Shown here: piece after piece, positions 1-6,586 of the stretch
How positions within the stretch are numbered: position 1 is the stretch's first letter
How the letters are laid out: each line of letters begins with the position of its first letter
Origin: Acidobacteriaceae bacterium
Lineage (GTDB): Bacteria > Acidobacteriota > Vicinamibacteria > Vicinamibacterales > CAVVIG01
DNA: 26,215 nt
Assembly: GCA_031274845.1 (NCBI GenBank)
Contig: JAISPN010000303.1
Location: forward strand, 1 to 26,215
Direction of reading: 5' to 3'
Position numbers and translations under genes: made by a program
The notes under the pieces: generated by a model
Told to the model about the DNA's origin: nothing
The model's database searches: none
Seen by the model: the letters and a program-made list of their open reading frames with translations, nothing else

Positions 1-1
1 G

Positions 2-622
2 ATCAAGGTGACCTCGCAGTCGGGCATCGGCATCGCGGGCGCCACCGTCATCGCCAGCGGCGCATCCACGCAAAATGACATCACGGACGAGACCGGGACG
101 GTGACGTTTCGGCCCGTCACCGCCGGCACATACCGCGTCCGCGTCGAGCACGAGGGGCACATCACGTTTGAAAAAGAAGTCACCGTGCGCGCCAACGCAG
201 TGACAAACAGCAGCTTCGCGCTAAATACCGCGCCGCCACCGCCCCCTCCTCCGCCGCCACCCGCGCCCGTTGTCGGCGCGCGCGGGACGCCGCAATCGCT
301 GTCGCTCACGACACTCGCCGAGAAGTCGCTCGACGGCAAGGATGCGGTGAAGGTGGTGCCGATCGCGTGCACGGGCAATAGCGCCTCACGTCTCATCGTG
401 CTGCGCGATGCGCTGCCGTCAGCGTCGTACGAGGATGCCGATGAAATGCTCTATCTGATGGCGGGCGAGGCGTCCATTTCGATGAGCGGCAAGGACCAAG
501 CGATGACGCCAGGATGGGCCAGTATCGTCCCGCGCGGCACGAACTTCAGCCTCGTAAAAAAGGGACGGAACCCGGCGGTCATTCTGTCGATTCTGAGTGG
601 ACGTCCGTGCCCGGAACCGTAG
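2..622 (+). CDS. Secreted carboxypeptidase-regulatory domain / cupin fusion protein, 5' truncated
   Basis: The reading frame is already open at base 2 and reads into the first valine, so the true start lies left of the window. The visible part has three blocks. First is a beta-sandwich resembling carboxypeptidase regulatory-like domains (GATV, TDETGTVTF and AGTYRVRVEHEGH), about 70 residues. Next comes a run of ten prolines ending APV, which I read as a linker. Last is a C-terminal cupin-like barrel (DEMLYLMAGEASISMSG, then PGWASIVPRGTNFSLV). The usual cupin HxH and the later His are absent: the first region reads SYEDADEM and the second PRGTNF, so metal-dependent catalysis is unlikely and binding or sensing is more plausible. 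The domain style suggests an envelope or periplasmic location, but the signal peptide is outside the window. It is convergent with the universal stress gene, with stops 15 bp apart. Function is unknown. Confidence 0.75.
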   Translation: MKVTSQSGIGIAGATVIASGASTQNDITDETGTVTFRPVTAGTYRVRVEHEGHITFEKEVTVRANAVTNSSFALNTAPPPPPPPPPPAPVVGARGTPQSLSLTTLAEKSLDGKDAVKVVPIACTGNSASRLIVLRDALPSASYEDADEMLYLMAGEASISMSGKDQAMTPGWASIVPRGTNFSLVKKGRNPAVILSILSGRPCPEP

Positions 623-630
623 ACGCGGCG

Positions 631-647
631 TGACGCGCTACGCGTCA
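631..647. other. Perfect 7-bp hairpin between convergent genes
   Basis: TGACGCG and CGCGTCA form a perfect 7-bp inverted repeat separated by three bases. Those three bases are the stop codon of the minus-strand stress gene. The hairpin sits between two convergent stop codons and could slow or end transcription from both sides. There is no T-run on either strand, so it is not a classical intrinsic terminator. Confidence 0.35.
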
Positions 648-1120
648 GACGCGGAACCTGCGGGATCGGCCACGTCGCGGCCACGCACCGTCAGCACGGG
701 ACAGGGCGCCGCGCGCACGACACGTTCGGCCACGCTCCCCATCAGCATCCGCGTCACGGGACCGCGGCCGTGCGTGCCCATCACAATCAAGTCGACCTGT
801 TCCTGCGCGGCGTAGTCGATGATCGCCAGCGCCGGATTCGGCGCCGTCACCACGGCCGTCACCGCGTGCAACTCGGTCCGGTCTTCGTTGGTGATGACCG
901 TCGATAAGTAGTTTTTGGCGTACTCTTCGAGATCCGCTTGGACGCCCACCATCATCGCCACACCCATGCCGTCCGAGTAGCGCCAGCGCATGTCGTCGGC
1001 GACGTGCAGCACGTGCAGCGCCGCGTGATAGCGCCGCGCCAGTTCTCGACCGTAGTTGAGCGCGGCTTGCGAGAGCTCGCTGAAGTCGGTCGTCACGAGA
1101 ACTTTTTTGAAGACAGCCAT
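638..1120 (-). CDS. Universal stress protein, UspA family
   Basis: A 160-residue single Usp domain, the normal family size. It begins FKKVLVTTDFSELS, the usual first strand with its Asp, and carries the ATP-binding signature G-x2-G-x9-G-S at residues 115-129 (GTHGRG...MGS). It is therefore likely an ATP-binding cytoplasmic stress protein, not the non-binding UspA type. The start was set at the internal ATG because an AGAGGGG Shine-Dalgarno lies a few bases upstream. A longer frame reaching 1168 adds 16 unconserved residues. It is divergent from the spermidine-synthase-like gene, sharing about 93 bp of upstream DNA. The exact physiological role cannot be told from sequence. Confidence 0.9.
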   Translation of the reverse strand: MAVFKKVLVTTDFSELSQAALNYGRELARRYHAALHVLHVADDMRWRYSDGMGVAMMVGVQADLEEYAKNYLSTVITNEDRTELHAVTAVVTAPNPALAIIDYAAQEQVDLIVMGTHGRGPVTRMLMGSVAERVVRAAPCPVLTVRGRDVADPAGSASDA

Positions 1121-1143
1121 GATACCCCTCTGATTCGACGGTG

Positions 1144-1155
1144 CCGATGTATCGG
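1144..1155. promoter_or_regulatory. Short dyad in the divergent promoter region
   Basis: CCGAT-GT-ATCGG is a perfect 5-bp inverted repeat with a 2-bp spacer. It lies 24 bp upstream of the stress-protein start, in the 93-bp gap between two divergent genes, a place where an operator would be expected. A repeat this short can arise by chance. Confidence 0.2.
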
Positions 1156-1213
1156 TGTCAGCGTACATGAATCCCCACGGAAAATGAAAACGTAGTACAG
1201 ATCATCCACACAC

Positions 1214-3427
1214 GTGCTGCTGCTCTTCTCGATCGCGGTGTTCCTCAGCGCCGCCCTGCTCTTCTTCGTCGAACCGATGTTCGCGCGCATGATCCTGCCG
1301 CTCCTCGGCGGGGCGCCCGCGGTCTGGAACACGTGCGTCGTCTTCTATCAGGTGCTGCTCTTTGCCGGGTACGCCTACGCGCACCTCATCGCGCGGCGAC
1401 TGCAACCGCGCGTCCAGGCGCTCTCACACATCGCGTGGCTCGCTGTCGCGCTGGCGCTGCTGCCGATCGCGGTCGGGCCGTCGTGGACGCCGCCCGCCAG
1501 CGCCAACCCGATCGGATGGGTCTTCACGCTCCTCGTCGCCGTCGTCGGCGTGCCATTCTTCGTGCTGGCCACGAGCGGACCGCTGTTGCAACGCTGGTTC
1601 GCGTCACTCGGCCATCGCGCCTCCGCGAATCCTTACATGCTCTATGCGTCGAGCAATTTCGGCAGCCTGCTCGCGTTGCTCGCCTATCCGCTGCTCATCG
1701 AACCGTCCATGCGCTTGCGCACACAAAGCGTCGCGTGGACGGTGCTGTACGGCGTGTTCGTCGCCGTTGCCGTTCTCTGCGCCGTTGCTATCTGGCGGAC
1801 ACCCGCCGCGCACATCCCCGCCGCCACAACGCCCACGTCATCCGCCAAGCGATCGCACACGGACGCCGGCGAGGACGTGACGGCGATGCGCGTCGGCTGG
1901 CTCGCGCTGGCGTTCGTGCCGTCCACGCTGATGTTGAGCGTGACGACGTATATCACCACGGATGTCGCGGCCGTGCCGTTGCTGTGGGTGCTGCCGCTGT
2001 CGCTGTATCTGCTGACGTTCGTCCTTGCCTTCGCCGCGCGGCAATGGATTCCTCGGTGGCTGCTGGAACAACTCGCGCCGCTCGCGATGGCCGGCACCGT
2101 CGCGCTCGTCCTGGCTCAGAACGTGTTCCCCGTTCTGGCGACGATCGCGTGGCATCTCCTGGGGTTCTTCGTCATCGCGTTGTTCTGTCATCAGCGGCTA
2201 GCCGCCTCGCGGCCGCACGCATCACGGCTGACCGAGTTTTATCTGTGGGTCAGTGCTGGCGGCGCGCTGGGCGGACTGTTCAACACGCTCGTCGCACCGG
2301 TCCTGTTCGTGCGCGCGCTCGAGTATCCGCTGATGGCGATCTCGGTCTCGCTCCTGCTGCCGGGCGTGGTCTTCGCGAGCGAGAAGCTCTGGCGTCGCGC
2401 CGCGGTGATCCTTGCCGTGGTGATGCCGACCGCGCTGCTCTCCGGCACCATCGCGCTCTTGCACGTCGTGGACGACCGCATCCCGCAAGTGGCCACCATC
2501 CGGTACGCGTTCGTGTTTCTGGCGCCGCTGCTCGCCGCGCTGCTGCTCCGGCGCAAACCGCTCGCCATGGGACTGGCGCTGGCACTGCTGCTGTTCCAGG
2601 GATCGTTTGTCCGCTTCGACAACCGCGTGCCGCTCTTCATCGAGCGGACGTTCTACGGCGAACACCGCGTACTCTTCACGGGAAAAGAGCGCGTGTTGAC
2701 GAGCGGCACAACGAACCACGGCGCGCAATCGATTCGCCCCGATCTGGCGTGCGAGCCGCTCACCTACTACTCGCGTCTTGGTCCCGTGGGTCAGGTGATG
2801 GACAGCCTCTCGACGCAACCGAATCGCACGCGCTTCGGCGTCGTCGGTCTTGGCACCGGATCGCTGGGCGCGTATGCCTCGCCCGGACAGACGTGGACGT
2901 TCTTTGAAATCAACCCCGCCATTGAGCGCATCGCGCGCGATCCGGAGTACTTCACATATCTGTCCACGTGCGCGCCGCAGGCAACGGTCGTGATCGGCGA
3001 TGCGCGGCTCTCGCTCGAACGCATCCCCGACAGTTCGTTCGACGTCCTGTTCGTCGACGCGTTCAGCTCAGACGCGATTCCGGTGCACCTGATGACCACA
3101 GAGGCGATGCAGCTCTACTTCCGCAAGCTCGCGCCCGGCGGCATCCTCGCGCTGCACATCTCGAATCGCTATCTGGCGCTGACGCCAGTCGTCGCCGGTG
3201 TGGCGAAGGCAGCCGGCCTCGTCGCCGCGGTGCAAGTACACCAGCCGACAGACGCGCAGTTGACGATGAGCAGCGAGATCACGGTCTCACGCTGGACGAT
3301 CCTCGCGCGCCATGCCGCAGACTTTGGCGCCTTGCGCGACGATCCACGCTGGCAGACACTCGACACGGTCGACGGCCCCGCGTGGACCGACGACTACTCG
3401 AACGTCTTTGACACCATCCGCTGGTAA
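1214..3427 (+). CDS. Membrane-bound spermidine-synthase-like protein (MFS-like N-terminus)
   Basis: A 737-residue fusion of a long hydrophobic N-terminal half, about a dozen predicted membrane segments up to about residue 470, and a C-terminal class I methyltransferase-fold domain of the spermine/spermidine synthase family. The opening (LLLFSIAVFLSAALLFFVEPMFA...LLGGAPAVWNTC) is typical of the fused MFS/spermidine synthase group. The SAM-type loop is GLGTGS at residues 545-550, followed by the acidic FFEINP, GDARLSLE and FVDAFSSDAIP (Asp615 and Asp620). It probably binds a nucleotide-like or decarboxylated-SAM-like cofactor, but no other polyamine gene is nearby, so the substrate is unknown. 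The GTG start is favoured because an in-frame TAG lies 21 bp upstream; no clear ribosome site is visible. It ends 18 bp from the convergent gene at 3446. Confidence 0.82.
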   Translation: MLLLFSIAVFLSAALLFFVEPMFARMILPLLGGAPAVWNTCVVFYQVLLFAGYAYAHLIARRLQPRVQALSHIAWLAVALALLPIAVGPSWTPPASANPIGWVFTLLVAVVGVPFFVLATSGPLLQRWFASLGHRASANPYMLYASSNFGSLLALLAYPLLIEPSMRLRTQSVAWTVLYGVFVAVAVLCAVAIWRTPAAHIPAATTPTSSAKRSHTDAGEDVTAMRVGWLALAFVPSTLMLSVTTYITTDVAAVPLLWVLPLSLYLLTFVLAFAARQWIPRWLLEQLAPLAMAGTVALVLAQNVFPVLATIAWHLLGFFVIALFCHQRLAASRPHASRLTEFYLWVSAGGALGGLFNTLVAPVLFVRALEYPLMAISVSLLLPGVVFASEKLWRRAAVILAVVMPTALLSGTIALLHVVDDRIPQVATIRYAFVFLAPLLAALLLRRKPLAMGLALALLLFQGSFVRFDNRVPLFIERTFYGEHRVLFTGKERVLTSGTTNHGAQSIRPDLACEPLTYYSRLGPVGQVMDSLSTQPNRTRFGVVGLGTGSLGAYASPGQTWTFFEINPAIERIARDPEYFTYLSTCAPQATVVIGDARLSLERIPDSSFDVLFVDAFSSDAIPVHLMTTEAMQLYFRKLAPGGILALHISNRYLALTPVVAGVAKAAGLVAAVQVHQPTDAQLTMSSEITVSRWTILARHAADFGALRDDPRWQTLDTVDGPAWTDDYSNVFDTIRW

Positions 3428-3445
3428 GAATCCAGCCCGATCAGG

Positions 3446-4249
3446 CTAGCGGACGTCTAGCGTGTAATCGTCACCAAGCGATCGGCCATGACGATCTTTC
3501 TCCGACCGAAAGATGTTCGTCTCGTACGTTTTGCCCGCGAACTGAATCGTTGGCGGCATCTGGATCGTCCGCTTTCCCGCACGCGCGATGACGACCTGGC
3601 CCATCTGTACAACTTCAGGCGCGTTGTTCGCGGTGTAATTCGTGTGCAGAAGCACACGCCCCGCGCGTTCGACCAGGACAACGTACCAGGCGTTTCCATA
3701 GATGCCAGCGAGCGGCGTTTCGCCATAGATCAGGCGGGCAATACCCGTTTGGGCGATTCCGGCATGGGTATGAACGAGGCCCAGGAGATACGACCCTGAA
3801 ATATCAGCGCGTGCGAAATTGTCTCGCAGTGTTGTCTGATGACTGGCGATGCACTCCGCCAAGCTGTCGAAGTCCGCACGGCTGAACGAGGCCGGCGGCA
3901 GATACAAGGTATGTCCAACGTCGTACCCGCTTCCGCCAAATTGGCTCAAGCCGCTGGTATCAAGATGGAGGCCAAGGTCTCGAATGGGTGCCGTTTCATC
4001 GCGCAGATACGGGTCAAGATTGTTGTAGTAACGCTCGTACTGAATCGCGGTCAGCTCGATCTTCCGATACCTATATCGGATCTCCACCGCGGATGAGCCC
4101 GCCTCGTTGGGATTGAACGGGCGCGCGTCAACGACAAACGCGCCATTCGGACACGAAAGGCTGGCCACCGGCTGAAAGCTCGCCGCAAACAACAGGGTCG
4201 GCCACGCCCAGAGCATGGCCATGAGAGCGATCCCCACTCTGCTACACAT
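3446..4249 (-). CDS. Secreted protein of unknown function
   Basis: 267 residues that I do not recognise. It begins with a hydrophobic stretch (IALMAMLWAWPTLLFAAS) that reads as a Sec signal peptide cleaved near residue 23, so the product is likely periplasmic or exported. The mature part has only two cysteines (33 and 133), which could form a disulfide. It also has a Tyr-rich helix-like stretch (YERYYNNLDPYL) and a HTH triplet at residues 160-162 in a hydrophobic context (LLGLVHTHAG) that could bind metal, but no family motif. The C-terminal third looks like beta strands. The start is uncertain: an ATG 27 bases downstream is preceded by GTGGGG and would give a shorter signal peptide. The gene lies 43 bp downstream of tRNA-Ser on the same strand with no terminator seen between, so cotranscription is possible. 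Confidence 0.6.
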   Translation of the reverse strand: MCSRVGIALMAMLWAWPTLLFAASFQPVASLSCPNGAFVVDARPFNPNEAGSSAVEIRYRYRKIELTAIQYERYYNNLDPYLRDETAPIRDLGLHLDTSGLSQFGGSGYDVGHTLYLPPASFSRADFDSLAECIASHQTTLRDNFARADISGSYLLGLVHTHAGIAQTGIARLIYGETPLAGIYGNAWYVVLVERAGRVLLHTNYTANNAPEVVQMGQVVIARAGKRTIQMPPTIQFAGKTYETNIFRSEKDRHGRSLGDDYTLDVR

Positions 4250-4292
4250 TGTGGACGCGGGGCCTCGTGTGAAAACGCAATGGAATGAAGGC

Positions 4293-4382
4293 TGGCGGAG
4301 AGAGAGGGATTCGAACCCTCGGTAGAGTTTCCCCTACACACGCTTTCCAAGCGTGCTCCTTCAACCACTCGGACATCTCTCC
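4293..4382 (-). tRNA. tRNA-Ser (anticodon GGA)
   Basis: A class II tRNA of 90 nt including a genome-encoded CCA. The 7-bp acceptor stem pairs GGAGAGA with TCTCTCC, followed by discriminator G and CCA. The anticodon stem CACGC/GCGTG encloses loop TTGGAAA with anticodon GGA (plus-strand bases 4346-4348). A long variable arm typical of serine tRNAs follows, and the T arm GAGGG-TTCGAAT-CCCTC is intact. It reads UCC and UCU codons. Confidence 0.97.
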
Positions 4383-4399
4383 GTGCAAGTGGAATCAAC

Positions 4400-4428
4400 A
4401 GTTTAGCGGAGGGCGGCGATCCCGCCAA
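4400..4428 (-). promoter_or_regulatory. Candidate sigma-70 promoter for tRNA-Ser
   Basis: On the minus strand, TTGGCG and TAACT-like TAAACT are separated by exactly 17 bp. The -10 box is about 18 bp before the mature tRNA 5' end, a sensible leader length. Each box matches the consensus only partly. Confidence 0.4.
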
Positions 4429-4586
4429 ACACAAACCTCGGTGTGACCGCGATCTACCCCCTCGGCACGCGCGTCTGCCAGTTCAACATCTCTCATCGCT
4501 GGTCGTCCCAGGCATTGTTCGTGTTGGCGAGACATCGTGAGTGTCTGCCGGCTCGATGCGTCCTCATCGCTGGTACCATCCGCTAT

Positions 4587-5300
4587 ATGCAACCACCATC
4601 CGGCACTGTCGTGACCCTGTTGCGATGCGCAGGTCTGGCACTCCTCCTCGGCGCGGCATCCGGCTGCTCGTCACGCACGGAGACGTCCAGTCCTGCGGCA
4701 TCGACGGTCAGCGCGCCAGCCGCGACAGGTCAGCCAGCGCTCTGGGGAGACATGACACCGGTGGTGTCGGTCAAAGAACTGATGCGCGACATGATCGATC
4801 CGGCGTCTGACTACGTCTTCGACTCAATCGGCACTATCGTCACGAAAGGCCAGCGCCGCGAGATCACACCAAAGACGGACGCCGATTGGGATCGGATCCG
4901 GATTGGCGGGGTCATGCTGGCCGAAGGGGCGTATCTGCTCAAAGTCCCGCGACCGTTCGCGCCGCCTGGAGACGAAAACAACAGCGCCGGCCCCGATGCC
5001 GAGGAGTTGTCGCCAGCTCAGATCAAAGCGAAGCTTGAGCACGACCCGGTGTTGTGGAACGCGAAGATCGAGGCGCTTCGCAATGTCGGCCGGGAAGTCC
5101 TGGACATCGTGAAGCGGCGGGACGTCAACGAACTCTGGGACGCGAGCGACAACCTCGACCAGGCGTGCGAGAACTGTCATCTTGAGTTCTGGTACCCGGG
5201 CGAACTCGAATATCTCCGCAAACTGGATCGCCACCTCGATCAGCTCTACGGATCGCAGCGGCCGAGCCGCACCGAGAAGTTTGGCATGAGCCCGAAATAG
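4587..5300 (+). CDS. Cytochrome c'-like lipoprotein
   Basis: 237 residues. The N-terminus has a short hydrophobic core ending in a lipobox-like AASGC followed by a Ser/Thr/Ala/Pro-rich spacer, so the protein is probably lipid-anchored and faces the periplasm. A single heme-binding CxxCH lies near the C-terminus (Cys194, Cys197, His198, in ACENCHLEF), with mostly helical, charged sequence before it. A C-terminal heme motif in a helical protein is the cytochrome c' arrangement. Likely roles are electron transfer or small-ligand binding; no partner is proven. The ATG start places the lipobox about 30 residues in. A GTG at 4611 would give a tighter signal peptide and cannot be excluded. The next gene is a di-heme peroxidase on the same strand, 141 bp downstream, so the two may share redox chemistry. 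Confidence 0.68.
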   Translation: MQPPSGTVVTLLRCAGLALLLGAASGCSSRTETSSPAASTVSAPAATGQPALWGDMTPVVSVKELMRDMIDPASDYVFDSIGTIVTKGQRREITPKTDADWDRIRIGGVMLAEGAYLLKVPRPFAPPGDENNSAGPDAEELSPAQIKAKLEHDPVLWNAKIEALRNVGREVLDIVKRRDVNELWDASDNLDQACENCHLEFWYPGELEYLRKLDRHLDQLYGSQRPSRTEKFGMSPK

Positions 5301-5401
5301 CAACCGCCAACACACCAGCGCCGCGATGCGTTGACGCGCTCGCGGTAACCGAGTCGAAGGCCATCGCCTTCCTCTATGCGCTCAACCCTCGCGGTTCGCC
5401 C

Positions 5402-5410
5402 TGCTAACAT
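5402..5410 (+). promoter_or_regulatory. Candidate extended -10 promoter for the peroxidase gene
   Basis: TGCTAACAT fits an extended -10 element (TGn plus TAACAT). The -35 region 17 bp upstream (TCAACC) matches only three of six bases. Transcription would start about 25 bp before the ATG. This is a weak sequence match. Confidence 0.3.
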
Positions 5411-5441
5411 AGCTTCTCTTACCAGCACCACAAAAGGAGCT

Positions 5442-6491
5442 ATGGCAATGCCGCGATTCACACTGACATCGATCAGCGCCGCACTACTGGTGTTGGGTCT
5501 GTCCGCCGTACACGCTCAGGACGATCTACGTAAGCAGGCCAACAGCCTCTTCAAGCCCATCCCCGATCGCGTCGCGGAACTGCAAGGGCACGCGATCACC
5601 CCCGACCAGGTATCCCTCGGCAAGCAGCTCTTTTTCGATCCGCGCCTATCGGCCAGTCAGACCATCAGTTGCAACAGTTGCCACAACCTCGGTCGCGGCG
5701 GCGCCGACAATACGCCCACGTCCATCGGTCATGCCTGGCAGAAGGGCGGACGCAACTCGCCCACGGTGCTCAACGCCGTGTTCAACATCGCGCAGTTCTG
5801 GGATGGACGCGCGGCGGATCTGAAGGAACAAGCCAAAGGCCCGGTGCAGAATCCGATCGAAATGCACAACACGCCCGCGGTCGTGGAGAAGACGCTCGCC
5901 AGCATGCCCGAATACGTGACGGCGTTCGGCAAGGCGTTCCCCGGCGACAAGAATCCGGTGAGCTTCGACAACATGGCCCACGCCATTCAGGCGTTCGAAG
6001 CGACGTTAATTACGCCCGATTCACGGTTCGATCTGTTCCTGAAGGGCGACGACAAGGCGATCACGGACGCGGAGAAGGCAGGGCTGAAAACGTTTATCAC
6101 CAGCGGCTGCGCCATCTGTCATGGCGGCGTCAATGTTGGCGGCGGAGCGTACTATCCGTTCGGCGTGACTGCGAAGCCGGGCGAAAAAATTCGGCCGCAG
6201 GACGACAAAGGCCGGTATCAAGTCACTCGCAGCGCGAACGACGAATACGTCTTCCGCGCGACGCCGCTTCGTAACGTGGCACTCACCGCGCCGTATTTCC
6301 ACAGCGGCGAGGTCTGGGAATTATCCGAAGCCGTGAAGGTCATGGGCACGGTGCAGCTGGGCAAGCAGTTGAGCGATGCGGATGTGCAAGGCATCGTCAG
6401 GTTTCTCAACACGCTGACCGGCAAGCAACCGCAGATCACCTATCCGATTCTGCCGCCGAGCACCGAGACCACGCCGCGCCCTGCCGAGTAA
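5442..6491 (+). CDS. Di-heme cytochrome c peroxidase, CcpA/MauG family
   Basis: 349 residues with a clear Sec signal peptide (ALLVLGLSAVHA, cleaved before QDD), so the protein is periplasmic. Two c-type heme sites are present: CNSCH (Cys77, Cys80, His81) and CAICH (Cys223, Cys226, His227), one in each domain. Flanking blocks are standard for bacterial di-heme peroxidases: LGKQLFFDPRLSASQTISC, the NSPTVLN and FWDGRA region, and TPLRNVALTAPYFHSGEVW near the C-terminus. The family reduces H2O2 with electrons from small cytochromes or copper proteins; MauG-like members oxidise other substrates. The ATG was chosen because AAAGGAGCT directly precedes it and the next residues form the signal peptide. 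An earlier ATG at 5376 lacks this. The upstream cytochrome c'-like lipoprotein is a possible but unproven electron partner. Confidence 0.93.
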   Translation: MAMPRFTLTSISAALLVLGLSAVHAQDDLRKQANSLFKPIPDRVAELQGHAITPDQVSLGKQLFFDPRLSASQTISCNSCHNLGRGGADNTPTSIGHAWQKGGRNSPTVLNAVFNIAQFWDGRAADLKEQAKGPVQNPIEMHNTPAVVEKTLASMPEYVTAFGKAFPGDKNPVSFDNMAHAIQAFEATLITPDSRFDLFLKGDDKAITDAEKAGLKTFITSGCAICHGGVNVGGGAYYPFGVTAKPGEKIRPQDDKGRYQVTRSANDEYVFRATPLRNVALTAPYFHSGEVWELSEAVKVMGTVQLGKQLSDADVQGIVRFLNTLTGKQPQITYPILPPSTETTPRPAE

Positions 6492-6502
6492 GACATCGCA
6501 TC

Positions 6503-6541
6503 AAAAAAATTCCCGCTTCTCCTTGAAAGGAGAAGCGGGAA
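6503..6541 (-). terminator. Intrinsic terminator of the efflux operon
   Basis: A perfect 13-bp GC-rich stem (6510-6522 with 6529-6541) closes a 6-nt loop. On the minus strand it is followed by seven T residues. It sits 46 bp past the stop of the last RND gene. On the plus strand there is no T-run after the stem, so it is directional, although the hairpin could also protect the peroxidase mRNA end. Confidence 0.9.
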
Positions 6542-6586
6542 CGTTGCGGCAATCAGGATTCGCGCGTGGCGCGCGCCCGAGTGGAA

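Noticed and set aside
4051..4434. 127-residue minus-strand ORF across tRNA-Ser
   Set aside because: It translates the tRNA itself and the start of the secreted protein in the wrong frame.
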